45,621 bases of DNA, from NCBI GenBank assembly GCA_002794465.1, contig MTSL01000201.1:1-45621 (forward strand), written 5' to 3'. The first letter of the stretch is position 1. Every line of letters begins with the position of its first letter. A model generated the notes under the pieces. It was not told where the DNA came from. It saw only the letters and a program-made list of their open reading frames with translations, and ran no database searches. This DNA comes from Paramicrosporidium saccamoebae. Taxonomy: Eukaryota; Rozellomycota. Both the position numbers and the translations under genes were made by a program. Below are positions 16,815 to 27,075 of the stretch, one piece after another.

Positions 16815-19800
16815 TTAGGTCGACGGATCGGTCCGACGATGGCCATGGATTGAAAATGTGTTCCTTCCTTGGCGACGTGGCGCCAATCCTCGCATCGGCG
16901 ACTCATCGGTCTTTTGAGATTCCAGTACCAGTCTCCTCACCCTCTGCTGCTCCTTAATTTCCTTATCCCGTCCCGCTAGTGACGACTGCACAAATGAAAC
17001 CTTGGTTGGGTCAATGGCAAGCTCTTTGGTCACCGACTTGTTCTTCCTCTTGACGAGCATTTTGATGGCCACCGGTCCTTGGGTGGGAGAGGTAGGATAG
17101 AGTAGAGATAGTGGGATGGGAGCATCAAAGACACCCGCACGACGTTCGAGCTTACGTTCCTCAAGACTGCTCGTCATCATTCCTGCCAGAGCCTTTTCAA
17201 AATCGTCATCACGCGTTGTATTCGTTTGGGAGTACGCAAATGGCTCTTCCTCGTATTCCTCTGTTAATATCTCCGGCTCTGCATTAGGATCGTCAAGTAA
17301 ATGGGACAGAGTGCCATTCGATGCCTTTACAAGCCTTAGGATGGCTTCCGAGAGCTGCTTTGCCGGTCTCTTTCGATCGAGTTCCTCATAGGTGTCATAC
17401 AGCAGATACTCAATGTCCATGGAGACTTTGGTCTTGGTCGCTACATAATACTCGAAAAGGATCATGAACGATTCAAATGGAGCAGCCAACTCTTTCTCAA
17501 TCAGATATGAGGCGCAGGTGCTCAGCAGTATGCAGATTAGTCGGATTCGGAAGTGATGATTCGGTGCATCGATAGGAGACGGCTGGACAATACGCGGTAC
17601 CCCGGGATGGCCAAAAGTGACCAACTGATAAAGTGCTGCAAAAATGACATCGGCCTCGATGACATTGTAGCAAAACAACTCTCCAAGATACTTTACACAC
17701 GATGTCAACCTCTGATTCAACTTGGACGAGTCCTTTTCCAACGACTGTCGAATCTCCTCCAAGAGACGGTCCACTAGATCAACCGCAAAGGACGGATAGC
17801 TGATCGAAATGCTGCCCAACATGGCTGCCATCGAGGGAATATTGCTATATTTCACCTTCCAGACTTTCAGAAGCGCGCGCATCAGCTCGGATCGACACTC
17901 GCTGTCAGTCCACGGAAACTTTTTGATTTGGCAAAATACATGCTCTGAATTGGCTGGCTCTAGATCCACCCGTAACAAGTGAAACAGGTATCGCAGTCTA
18001 GCAGGCTTTTCACTCTTTGCAATTGCCACATGCTCTGGGGGATTGGAAATGTAGATTGCATTGCTGAGCATGACCATTTGATAGTGTTCCATCCCCTGAT
18101 TCTTCTTCTTTTGAATTACCTCAAAGAGATTCACCAGTCTCTTGTGACTCTCAGGTTGGTGATACAGATATCTGCCGCATGACTCGAGCAAAAAAGTCGT
18201 CATTTCAATGTTATAGCCTGTCAAATCCTCCAAAATGGTCTTTTTCAACATTCCATAAGTTCTAGTTTGAGGCATTACTCGGAATTTTGTCAATTCGCCA
18301 ATGAAGCGACAGACACGAGATCTCGTTCCAATGATAGGTTCAGGACGATGAAAGAGGAACACAAACTGGCCGACCAAAGAATCATAGACTGCAGAGGAGA
18401 TGGTGGGAAAGTAGGGCTTTAACGTTGCCAAAAGACGACCAATGAATGGGAGCAAGTCAAGTCGCTTGTGGGGGAGATCAATCAGCGTCTCAGCAAGCCG
18501 ATTTCTCATAGATTTGCTATTAATAAAGCAAAAATCAATGGCAGCCTGGTCAACAAGAGATCTACTTTGCATACTGCGTAGCTTTTCAAAAAACGCTGCA
18601 ATAATTGTTGCGCTCTTGTGATCCTCTGGAGAGAGTGCATCATTGGATGGCTTTTCAGCGACACTATCTGGATCGACATTGCTCACTCCGCTTAAATCTT
18701 CCAGCGATGCATCGGGAGTACCGAGAGATTCTGTGCTGAGGTTGGGAAGTAGTACTTCTGGAACTCGCTCTCGCAAGTCTATAATATCCTCATAGAACGA
18801 GCGCTCCTCCTCGCTGTCATAGATGGCACTCGGTTTGTCGCCCGACTTTATGGACAGATCGGCAAAAACAATCTTTCCCTCCACGAATTGTGCCACTTCC
18901 ACCTCGGCAAGATCTGGCAAGCTAAGATTTAGAGTCTCGGCCAGAGTCTGCAAGTTGGTGCAAAGTTTTCCAAAGGCCTCTGTCGTTTCTTGTAGTTGAC
19001 GGGCTTGCACCTGAGACAAATCGCCGCGCGTCTCGTAATGTTTCCTTCCTTTGGATTCCAAAGCGCCAAGCCGACTACAGGTCCTCACCAGCAGGCGACT
19101 CATGGCCTTGAAAAAATTTGTCAGAACGTTGTTAAATCTACTACGCCACTCTGCAGACACGAGTTGCTCATCATGGACAGAATACGTTGCCACAAAATAC
19201 GCTCCAACGCCTTTTACAAAACTGGTTGCTAAGGGAACATGCAATGGTCCTTTGTCGTCATCCTCGGGTAGGAGGCGTTGGATGAATTTTAGAACAGCAC
19301 CAGGATCTTCAAGGATACCCACAAGATGAAGCTCGGCAACTAGCCTCAACAGCTGGCGCTGTCTAGTGAGCCAAACAACTCTCTCCTCTGTAGAGGTGGG
19401 CTCGGGCACTCCAAGTTCCTTCCTCAGTCCCTCTACGAAGAATGCATAGAACTCTGAATATCGCTGATAGAACAAGGATACAATCTACAGTTACAGCATG
19501 GCCGCCGGGACAGTTACCTCAACAAAGGCAAAAATGTCGCTGGAATTTTTCAACTTGTTGTCAAAGAGTGCTGCCGTGACCTCTGCAATATATTTGGAAA
19601 GTTTCAGTAATGTAAATTCAGCCGCAATGGACTCTAAATGTTCTGCAGTTATATTCTTTAGTCGCTTGATGTATGCGGTATTCTTCTTCAGGGATGAATC
19701 CAAGTTGACCAAATCGCCTTCATCTACACGATTATCAGGCCAGTTGAGCAGGAAATACTGGGTCTACTCTTTCTGGCGTCTGCATTTGCCTCGCGAAGAA

Positions 19801-19855
19801 AGAGACGTCTCCCGTGACTAAACCTGGGGCCCGTTGGTGTCGATTGTGAAGACAT
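16815..19855 (-). CDS. UPF2: nonsense-mediated decay factor Upf2/Nmd2
   Basis: Three exons, 19855-19759, 19723-19518 and 19484-16815, with introns of 35 and 33 bp, give 990 aa. The N-terminal block REANADARKSRPN...LDSSLKKNTAYIKRLK is the Upf2 signature before the first MIF4G domain. Later MIF4G domains include RFIGELTKFRVMP and a region ending YLLYDTYEELDRKRP. An acidic stretch (EILTEEYEEEPF) follows. The C-terminal Upf1-binding segment has IKMLVKRKNKSVTKELAIDP and EQQRVRRLVLES. Upf2 bridges Upf1 to Upf3/exon junction complexes on translating mRNA. Both introns lie near the 5' end; without them the first exon and the start would be missed. Three MIF4G domains are expected from the family, but I could not place all boundaries. 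Confidence 0.9.
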
Positions 19856-20006
19856 TTGCATTCACCCCGGATGTACTCATCTTTAATATAGCGGCAGTGT
19901 GTGATTTGAATAACAGAAATATTTGGATGAGACTTTAATATGCTAATCATTGGGGCTGTGTGAGTTATGTTAAGGACAGGCTTCATTATTCTCCCTGGTC
20001 GTAGTA

Positions 20007-20720
20007 ATGAGTCGTCTCGATGAACAACTAATTCGGGTGGCGGCCTTTCTTCGCAAGTCTCCCACCGTCAAGACTAACGAGTGCATCATGGCCGAGAAGC
20101 GCGTCGACATTTTCAAAGGTACTCTCTCCTTCATTCTGACTGTAGGCACATCTGCCACCAAGGCTCTCCTTTCCCCGGAATATGCTGCGCAACGCCAACT
20201 GCCCTCTATTGGCACTCAAGAAGAGGCCACTGCCATTCTGCAAGAGCTCCTCAACGCTGGCCTTATACTACGCGCCAAGTCTGTTAATAATACTCGCTTC
20301 TTCCAGCCCGACCTCAGTCGCACGTGGTCTGACGATGCACTCTATGCTTGGATATATGAGGGCTCCCAATTCACTACGTTGATGGGGGCGGCAATTTTGC
20401 TGATTGTCGTGTTGGGAGCCATGTTGTTCCCACTGTGGCCGCATGCTATCCGCTCAAAGGCCAGCTGGGTACTGAACGTTGTCATGTATTTGGCAATTGG
20501 ATGCATTGCTTTCCTCCTTGGGATCTCAGTGGTGCGCATGATATTTTATGTCATCACTTATTTTGCGGCGAAGCCTGGTATCTGGATATTCCCCAATCTG
20601 TGGGAGGATGTCGGTGTAATTGAATCGTTTATTCCCCTTTGGGATTGGGACAAGCCGGCCGCTGTGACAGCCTCATCCGCAAAGACGACTCCAACTACAG
20701 AAGAGCGCAAAAATGATTAA
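20007..20720 (+). CDS. SEC62: Sec62 protein translocation subunit
   Basis: A single exon of 237 aa. The cytosolic N-terminal domain has VDIFKGTLSF and a winged-helix-like region ending RFFQPDLSRTWSDDALYAW, a classic Sec62 stretch. Two TM segments follow (about residues 122-146 and 155-185), with a short hairpin between them, then a C-terminal tail ending in Lys/Glu-rich residues. Sec62 works with Sec63 and the Sec61 channel in post-translational import into the ER. It is divergent from UPF2, with 151 bp between ATGs. The next gene on the same strand begins 14 bp after its stop. Confidence 0.9.
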   Translation: MSRLDEQLIRVAAFLRKSPTVKTNECIMAEKRVDIFKGTLSFILTVGTSATKALLSPEYAAQRQLPSIGTQEEATAILQELLNAGLILRAKSVNNTRFFQPDLSRTWSDDALYAWIYEGSQFTTLMGAAILLIVVLGAMLFPLWPHAIRSKASWVLNVVMYLAIGCIAFLLGISVVRMIFYVITYFAAKPGIWIFPNLWEDVGVIESFIPLWDWDKPAAVTASSAKTTPTTEERKND

Positions 20721-20734
20721 ACATTGCTTTTAAA

Positions 20735-21411
20735 TGCTCCTGAAACCGTCAATATCTGTGCGACAAGCATTGACAGCAGCTCGTGGTGCTTTATCCAGTC
20801 ACTGTAAGTTTTAAAATGCCGTCGGCTCATGCATCTAGTGAGGTGTGTTGAGCTATCCCGAATTCCGCAGTCGGCCCTTTTGGAAGACGTTTTGCGTCTA
20901 TTCCGCAGTCCAGATTCCTCCGAGACGATTCCAGCACAGAGCGTACTGCGCATGTATCTTGACGACTTTCGTCCCACCGACCGATGGCTTGTGACATTTC
21001 GCACCACAGAAAACGCCCGTTCTGCCTGCGATCAAGTTTCCGGTGCTGTAATGGCAACCAGCAGAGTAGCTGCCAGTCTTGTATCATTGTGTATCCCAGA
21101 GTAACCCTTAGGTACCCGCCTCTACCATCGAGGGATACCGGGAACTGAATGGTCTAGTGGATGACCCGGGCCGGTGTTTGCGTTACACGGGATACCCTCC
21201 CGGGTTCGGGCAGTCTGATTTGCGCCAATATTTCAAGGATTACCGACTGGGCACCTTGGAGTCGCCCTTTAGACTAAACCCGAGCGGACGAGTGGCATTG
21301 ATTGAATTTGAAAATAGAGCCGAGGCACATAGAGCATATCGCGATCTGACTGGAGTAAGACAAGCAAGTCCAACAGATGAATTTTACGCCCAGATCACTC
21401 TGTTGCAATAA
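20735..21411 (+). CDS. putative mitochondrial RRM-type RNA-binding protein
   Basis: Model: exons 20735-20804, 20839-21080 and 21112-21411 (introns 34 and 31 bp), giving 203 aa. The first exon gives a basic, Ser/Ala-rich presequence (MLLKPSISVRQALTAARGAL) typical of mitochondrial targeting, and it ends at a strong GTAAGT donor. Two RRM-like folds follow: RCVELSRIP...LLEDVLRLF...WLVTFRTTENARSACDQVSG, and RCLRYTGYPPGFGQSDLRQYFKDY...RVALIEFENRAEAHRAYRDL. RNP motifs are weak. Two uncertainties: an in-frame ATG at 20829 would remove the presequence, and the second donor could be 15 bp earlier (21066, 46-bp intron). Both choices keep the frame. Confidence 0.6.
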
Positions 21412-21479
21412 ACTGTTGGGTATAAACCAGTGGGAGTATAAACTATTGAGTATAGCCGTTGATTGAAATGTGCAGAATT

Positions 21480-21727
21480 CATCACTACTATTCAAACAAG
21501 GTTGAAATGGACGAAATTCATCATTATCATTCAAATCAAGATTCAAATGGACAAACTTCATCACTACCATTCAAACAAGGTTGTAATGGACAGGATTTAC
21601 CACTATCATTCAATCAAGGTTGCAATGGACAGAATCCATCACTACCATTCAAACAAGGTTGAAATGGACAAAATTCATCATTATCATTCAATCAAGGTTG
21701 AAATGGACAGAATTTATCACTAGTACA
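21480..21727. repeat. 39-bp minisatellite array
   Basis: About six tandem units of 39 bp (one of 40) start near 21480, 21519, 21559, 21598, 21637 and 21676, and a partial unit starts at 21715. The core includes ATCACTACCATTCAAACAAG and GTTG(A/C/T)AATGGACA. The array fills the convergent gap between the RRM gene and delta-COP. Because the unit is 3n, long frames run through it, but they are repeat artefacts. Confidence 0.88.
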
Positions 21728-22444
21728 TTATTCGATCAAGGCCGTCTTTTTCCCCAGTTTCATTCCCTTTCCGGCACGGGTTGTTGTCTGGATTGATGGG
21801 CCTTGGGAAGGTTGCTGTGGTGCCAATGGTGGAGTGTTGAAGCTCATTGTGTCGTTTCGGGGGGAGACTGGCGAATATGCTCCCGGGTAAGCAATGCCCT
21901 TTCCAGCAGAGTTGCGTCGCGCCGTCTCCTTCTTGTCCATCTCAATCTGCTTGATTTTGCGTTTGGCCGCTTCTTTGGCTTCCTGCATTTTATTCTTGGC
22001 AATAATCTCCTGCACAATCTCCTCCTGACTCTCCATGGCCAGGATGGTGTGCAGTTGTGACATGCTAACATTCTCCCGATAACCTAGGGAGACTACCTCG
22101 TCAAATGCCAGTAGTATCTCCAAAGAATTATCCTGCAACGACATGGAGTCGTCTGCCGAGCCTCCATACTCGGCAACCACCCGGGTGAGCATGCGCAGAG
22201 TGTCCATATCTTGGAGAATGTTGCTCGCCTTGCTTGTAATAAGCACCAAATAATGTGCCTCCAGCGGCTGATAAATGAACCGGACTTTATCCGTTTCCAC
22301 AAATGTGTGCTGTTGTCCGGCTTGCAGGAGGCGCGGAAATTGTGTAAGGAGCGACTCAATGTGTTGTCTACTTACGCCCAGGAATTGCCGCGAGACTACT
22401 ATTGCCCCGCTCCGAGTGCAGAGTGCCGCTGCCAGCAATACCAT
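21728..22444 (-). CDS. RET2: coatomer delta subunit (delta-COP), N-terminal half only
   Basis: A single exon of 238 aa. It opens with the delta-COP longin domain (MVLLAAALCTRSGAIVVSRQFL, RFIYQPLEAHYLVLITSKASNIL, LRMLTRVV). Next comes a helix with QEEIVQEIIAKNKMQEAKEAAKRKIKQIE, then a Ser/Pro/Gly linker ending GKGMKLGKK. Full delta-COP (about 510 aa) continues into a mu-homology domain (MHD); here a TAA follows ALIE, and the 316 bp to the next gene is minisatellite. The longin half binds zeta/beta-COP in the COPI coat, so the product could still assemble. Missing: the MHD, which binds cargo and Dsl1 in yeast. Divergent from TAF8 with 100 bp between ATGs. Confidence 0.88.
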   Translation of the reverse strand: MVLLAAALCTRSGAIVVSRQFLGVSRQHIESLLTQFPRLLQAGQQHTFVETDKVRFIYQPLEAHYLVLITSKASNILQDMDTLRMLTRVVAEYGGSADDSMSLQDNSLEILLAFDEVVSLGYRENVSMSQLHTILAMESQEEIVQEIIAKNKMQEAKEAAKRKIKQIEMDKKETARRNSAGKGIAYPGAYSPVSPRNDTMSFNTPPLAPQQPSQGPSIQTTTRAGKGMKLGKKTALIE

Positions 22445-22544
22445 TAGACTCTAGAAATTGGGAATGAGGTGCTATAGCGACGACCGAGCTTAGTGCCCCG
22501 TTGGTCGATTCTGGTTGGTCGGTGGTCATTTAGACGGGATTTTG

Positions 22545-23164
22545 ATGGCGCCGCCTGACACTGCTGGCGAACTCGCCCGTCGAGCCGCCGCTCAAGTGCT
22601 TCTGCTGGAGACACCGGTGCACACTGACGACTCTGACGTGCTGTTCCTCCTTGGCGAATTACTGACCCTAGGTACGGGTGTGGGTATGTCTGACGTCTAG
22701 TTATCTTGAAAACCCTGCGACTCGCGGGTGCGCGTTCCCTGCACTCTAATCGCATGGAACTCAACATTTTTGATGTCATAAACAGTATCCGTAGTGTGCG
22801 GATGAACGCCACGCAATTGTATGCGTTCCTTGGGCCCCGCGTGTCACGACATAAGCTGACGTTGAAGCCTCCCACAGTAGCGCCGCTGGGGCGCAGTCTG
22901 TTGCGTGCATTTGGAGACGACGAGGATGAGGAAGAGAACCACGACCAAGCTCTTCGGCCGCCTAGTCTGCTGGACATTTATCCACCCTTCCCCCGACCCT
23001 ACACATACCGTCGCACAGAGACGAGAGGTGTCCGGGAGGCAGACAAGGTTCTCATTGCCAAGGCAAAGGCTGAGCAACAGCGCCAAGTCGAGAGCAATTT
23101 GTACCGATTACTCTCAAAGACAAATTCGCTTCGAGAGGTGGTGAACTTTGATGAGGATTCATAG
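22545..23164 (+). CDS. TAF8: TFIID subunit TAF8
   Basis: Exons are 22545-22671 and 22701-23164, with a 29-bp intron, giving 196 aa. A histone-fold helix set occupies roughly residues 8-85 (AQVLLLETPVHTDD..., LLGELLTLVILKTLRLA, RSLHSNRMELNIFDVINSI). The TAF8 C-terminal motif PPFPRPYTYRRTETRGVRE follows at about 142-160, then KAKAEQQRQVESNLYRLL. The histone fold pairs with TAF10 in TFIID and the P-x-FP-x-P-hTYxxT motif is diagnostic for TAF8. An acidic linker sits between them. The protein is short compared with human TAF8 (310 aa). Confidence 0.84.
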
Positions 23165-23239
23165 TGTACGATAGTTACAATTTGGTAGTCATTTTCGGAA
23201 TACAAGTTATAGATACACCAAGGGTGGGTGGTAGAGGGG

Positions 23240-24186
23240 ATGCAGGATGAGGTTACCGACGCCTCTGACTGGCCAAAGGCCGAGTTGAGAGAGTTTGAAA
23301 GAAAGCTGCGCTGTCCAATATGTCAGGATTTCTACAGGGCGGCCATGATGTTGCGCGGGTGCTCACATAATTGTACTGTCCATAAGTTGGATTGTGTAAT
23401 ACGGTAGTTTGCTCCTTGTGCATTCGTCGTTCCCTGACAAACAGCACAGAATGTCCCGTCTGTCGAAGCGTAGCAATCGCACCATGGCTTTGATTTCTAG
23501 GCTTCGTCCACAACCGACCTCGAAGTCAACAGAATCCTGGATGAGCTGGTTTTGGACTTTGTTGCGGTTCGACCCACACTATTGGCTGCTCTCGTTGCAC
23601 CAGAAGCTACCACCTCATTGTCCCAGTCTTCACAAGGCAGCCAGGAACGACGCAAACGTAACCGTAAACAATTGGATGCCAACTTAATCGCGTGTCCGGT
23701 TTGCAGTAAGGAAGTGGCCGCTGACACTATCGAACGCCATGTTGACATGTGCTTGAGCGGGGCACCTGCAAGCCCCTCCACATCCACGATTAGGAGACGG
23801 ATGAGCAAGCCGGTCTATAACCTTTTGAAAGATGCAGAAATTAAGCGTCTTCTTACAGAGCTCTCCCTGCCATCCACTGGTGATCGAGATGTGGGCTATT
23901 CTTGGTCATGTTCCTAACTTTTTAGGATTGGATCAAGAGGCATTCCGAGTTTTTGATGCTGCATAATGCAGAATGCGATGCTCTGAAGCCGAAATCAATG
24001 CAGCAGCTCCGAATTGAGCTTCGCAACATGGAGAGGGCATGGAAGAAGAAGCCTACGGTTGTTGACCTAGGCAAAGATGCCGATTTTGAACAAGAGGCCT
24101 CTAATTATCGCAAACAAAATTCAGAGCACTTTCAATTATTGATCGACTCAGTTAGGAAGAAGACTGGTTCCAATAAACCTACATGA
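23240..24186 (+). CDS. RAD18: E3 ubiquitin ligase Rad18
   Basis: Four exons, 23240-23372, 23408-23469, 23501-23890 and 23926-24186, with introns of 35, 31 and 35 bp, give 281 aa. A RING finger spans about residues 25-64 (CPICQDF...GCSHNFCSLCIRR...CPVCR), a UBZ4 finger is LIACPVCSKEVAADTIERHVDMC, and a SAP domain follows (KDAEIKRLLTELSLPSTGDRDDWIKRHSEF). The tail has MERAWKKKP. RING-UBZ4-SAP is the Rad18 architecture; Rad18 with Rad6 monoubiquitinates PCNA at stalled forks. Each intron falls within a domain and splicing restores it: the first after the RING His, the second right after the RING, the third inside the SAP domain. Short relative to yeast Rad18 (487 aa). Confidence 0.92.
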
Positions 24187-24296
24187 TCATTCAGTTGTTA
24201 AAGGTAGCATACTGTGAGAGAGTTTATACTGGTTACATATCAGAGATAGCGGGTTATTATCAATACAGAGTTTGCTTTATTGGTGAAATATGCATT

Positions 24297-25664
24297 TTAC
24301 TGTTCTTCGGGAACTTCCGGTACAAAGTCTCCACCGTCAGGAATCGGCGAAACATGATCCATTTCCAGATCCGCTCCCAGGCTCAGGTCTGGGACCGACA
24401 CTTCCTGCCCGAAAAAATGGTACAGGGCCGGGTCCTTGACGGCATCCAAGAATGGTTGTACATTAACCACTAACTCTCGACGACTCATCACTCTTTTATG
24501 GTAGAGCGAGACGTATGGAATTTGGCGAATGCTGCCGGCCGAGGGCGTAGGTAAGGATGCGCGAAATGAAAAGTCTTGGTATAGCGGTACAGTGAATCGC
24601 CGATCTCCATGTTTGCGAATCTCGTTAGGCACAGGTGCCTTTTGTCCTTCTGCAACGCTGTGGATGCCGCGTTCAAAATAGTTGGTGGAAAAGCTGGTTT
24701 GTCCTAAAAAGCTGGGATACATCAGATACCATCCTCGGAACAGCATCAACTCGATCAAAATTCGCTTCCAGGAACTAAACCATTCATTCGAGCGGGAATT
24801 GGGCGTCAGTGGAAAATTGGAAATTTGGGTACGGATGGCATAGTATCGCAAAAATTCCTTCCAGTATTTGGCGTGATAGATGGCACCCCAGCTGCATGGT
24901 AGCTGGAAATAGAGAAGACGATGGCGAGGTCCGATTGCATAAGTTGGATTCCATGTCGGCGGTGACCAGGCGTTTGGGGCAGGTCCAATCTCGTCAACAC
25001 GGGGAGTGTAGAGGGAGCAACCCATCATCCCGTGATTCTCCCCCTCCACAAGTCGCTTGTATGTGGTCATTGACAAACAATAGAGGGAATACTCAAAAAA
25101 TCCCACTGCTACCTCCGTGTCGTCTTCCAATAGAATGGCATGCTCTTCGTCATCCTTTGGAGTCCAGCCTGACAAGATTGCAGTCGGCATTCCAAGTTTC
25201 TGCTGCCGGATATTGACAATCTTTGGTCCATGTGGCCACTTAAAGTCTTTTACATAGTTGACAACCAAGTTAAGAGGCTCACCGTCCACGTGAAAGTACA
25301 GCGGGACTTCATGGCCAGAGTATTGTGCTCGAAGCAGTGACTCACATAAACGACGGAGGGACTTTTCACGTCTCCAGGCAAAGACGTGGATGGAAATGCG
25401 CCAGCTCATACCATATGTTGCCTTTCCCCAGCGTTGCAACGTACTACTATTACGATATCCTTCGATCTCAAAGTCTTCATGCCCTCCAGGCGACAGCAAT
25501 CTCGTCATCTCCGTATCTGTCAAGGCTGGGTGGTCGAGCATAAGATTTTCAGGGCGAATCCATGTCTTTGCTGTATTCCAGATTATTGGAACCCAGTCGA
25601 GGAGCAGAGTTACCAAGATGACAAACTTGATGCTATCTGGAATCACATTGCTAGACAGCTGCAT
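24297..25664 (-). CDS. type II membrane glycosyltransferase-like protein
   Basis: A single exon of 455 aa. A TM anchor at about residues 12-30 (FVILVTLLLDWVPIIW) suggests a Golgi or ER lumenal enzyme. The body has a GT-A-like pattern: SIHVFAWRREKSLRRLCESL, PLYFHVDGEP, GMPTAILSGW and HAILLEDDTEVAVGFFEYSL, in which EDD fits a metal-binding DxD-type motif. Later blocks are rich in aromatics (LLYFQLPCSWGAIYHAKYW, YLMYPSFLGQTSF). The blocks recall uncharacterised GT2-like proteins of plants and protists. Donor and acceptor are unknown. Divergent from eS28 with 222 bp between starts. Confidence 0.6.
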   Translation of the reverse strand: MQLSSNVIPDSIKFVILVTLLLDWVPIIWNTAKTWIRPENLMLDHPALTDTEMTRLLSPGGHEDFEIEGYRNSSTLQRWGKATYGMSWRISIHVFAWRREKSLRRLCESLLRAQYSGHEVPLYFHVDGEPLNLVVNYVKDFKWPHGPKIVNIRQQKLGMPTAILSGWTPKDDEEHAILLEDDTEVAVGFFEYSLYCLSMTTYKRLVEGENHGMMGCSLYTPRVDEIGPAPNAWSPPTWNPTYAIGPRHRLLYFQLPCSWGAIYHAKYWKEFLRYYAIRTQISNFPLTPNSRSNEWFSSWKRILIELMLFRGWYLMYPSFLGQTSFSTNYFERGIHSVAEGQKAPVPNEIRKHGDRRFTVPLYQDFSFRASLPTPSAGSIRQIPYVSLYHKRVMSRRELVVNVQPFLDAVKDPALYHFFGQEVSVPDLSLGADLEMDHVSPIPDGGDFVPEVPEEQ

Positions 25665-25886
25665 CGTCGATCACAAACAATATTATCCAAAAATGGTATC
25701 ATGAAATACTCCAAAAGTCTCGGATTAATGCAGTTTTTGAAACCATCAAGTCATATCGCTATTCACTTTTTTCTTTGGTGTCTCATAGAGATTGCATTGA
25801 CAAAAATACCTTACTATGCATCATGTCCCTGCCTCTGTGCAAAGAGAGGTCAGTCTGGCCGGGACCCCGGCTGTCCCATAGTCATA

Positions 25887-26179
25887 ATGGTAAGTGTTGT
25901 TTCCTACCTCGTACCCTCGAGAACCCGGTCCATCCATTGTTCTCGCGCTCCCTATGCCATTCTTCTTTGCAGAGTACTAATAATATGTAGGATAAAGTCG
26001 AATACGCCCGCGTCCTCAAGTGTCTGGGCCGTACCGGCTCCCGTGGTGGTGTCACCCAGGTTCGCGCCGAACTCTTGGATACCCAACGCTCCATCGTCCG
26101 CAACGTCGTCGGCCCCGTCCGTGAGAACGACATTATTACCCTGCTCGAGTCTGAGCGTGAGGCCCGCCGTCTCCGTTAA
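25887..26179 (+). CDS. RPS28: 40S ribosomal protein eS28
   Basis: Exon 1 is only the ATG (25887-25889). A 101-bp intron (25890-25990) with GTAAGT donor and TACTAAT branch site precedes exon 2 (25991-26179), giving 63 aa. The protein has [31 protein letters not shown] and ends [13 protein letters not shown], which is a full eS28. The intron is about three times longer than elsewhere in the window. Codons are strongly biased to C-ending forms, as expected for a highly expressed gene. Confidence 0.95.
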
Positions 26180-26390
26180 ATGCTCGTTGCCTATCCATTC
26201 CATATACAAGTGAACGAGTGATGCGAGTCGAATGAATAAATTTATATAATCTGAAGCGTCCTTTGCATCAAAGTTTGTGTCTTTGACATGTAGATTGTCT
26301 TGGTATTATTATTGTGATTCGAACAATAATGATGTGTGCAGAATGAGGGGCACTCGAGGATTGGCCAACCCTTGTCAGATACTCGTCCAT

Positions 26391-26919
26391 ATGGTAAGTG
26401 TCCTTCCACCCTTTCATTATCCATCCATCCATATTTATCCTCCTTGAACGAGTAACTAACCATGTTTAGACTGATATTGACGCCGCTGAGCTTAAGAAGA
26501 AGCGTACCTTCCGCAAGTTCTCCTTCCGTGGAGTTGAGCTCGACGAGCTCCTTGCCATGCCCACCGAGAAGTTTGTGGAGATGCTCCACGCTCGTGCCCG
26601 CCGTCGCTTCCAGCGCGGAATCAAGGGCCGTTCCAACTCCTTGATCAAGAAGCTGCGCAAGTCCAAGGAGGCTGCCGCCGCTGACGGTGAGGGTAAGCCC
26701 GAGGTCGTCAAGACCCATTTGCGCGACATGATCGTCGTCCCGGAAATGATTGGGTCAGTTATTGGTGTTTACAATGGAAAGGTTTTCAACCAGGTCGAGA
26801 TTAAGCCCGAAATGGTTGGCTTCTACCTTGGCGAGTTCTCCATCACTTACAAGCCCACTAAGCACGGAAAGCCCGGTATTGGTGCTACCCATTCTTCTCG
26901 CTTCGTCCCTCTCAAGTAA
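26391..26919 (+). CDS. RPS15: 40S ribosomal protein uS19 (Rps15)
   Basis: Exon 1 is the ATG alone (26391-26393), then a 76-bp intron (26394-26469, GTAAGT donor, CTAAC near the acceptor), then exon 2 (26470-26919), giving 150 aa. The eukaryotic uS19 core is evident: [63 protein letters not shown], and [23 protein letters not shown] near the end. The intron contains the 15-mer ATCCATCCATCCATA also found in the P2 leader intron. Confidence 0.95.
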
Positions 26920-27075
26920 GGCGACGACCATTGTTCTTCAATAAATACACTTATATTCGACCATGGCGCAATGATACAAGATTCCATTCACATGCAACAG
27001 TGTTTATTAGGGACGGGATTGGTATCTGGATAACAGTGCTACCAGGGTACCTCGAGACTCATCTTCCATCTCAAG

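Noticed and set aside
23891-23925. A stop in the Rad18 frame, which could mean a pseudogene
   Set aside because: A 35-bp GT-AG interval with a CCTAAC branch site removes it and restores the SAP domain in phase.
26290-26345. tRNA-like GATTCGAAC element on the minus strand
   Set aside because: The B-box resembles a T-loop, but T-stem and acceptor pairing fail and no A-box or cloverleaf can be drawn.
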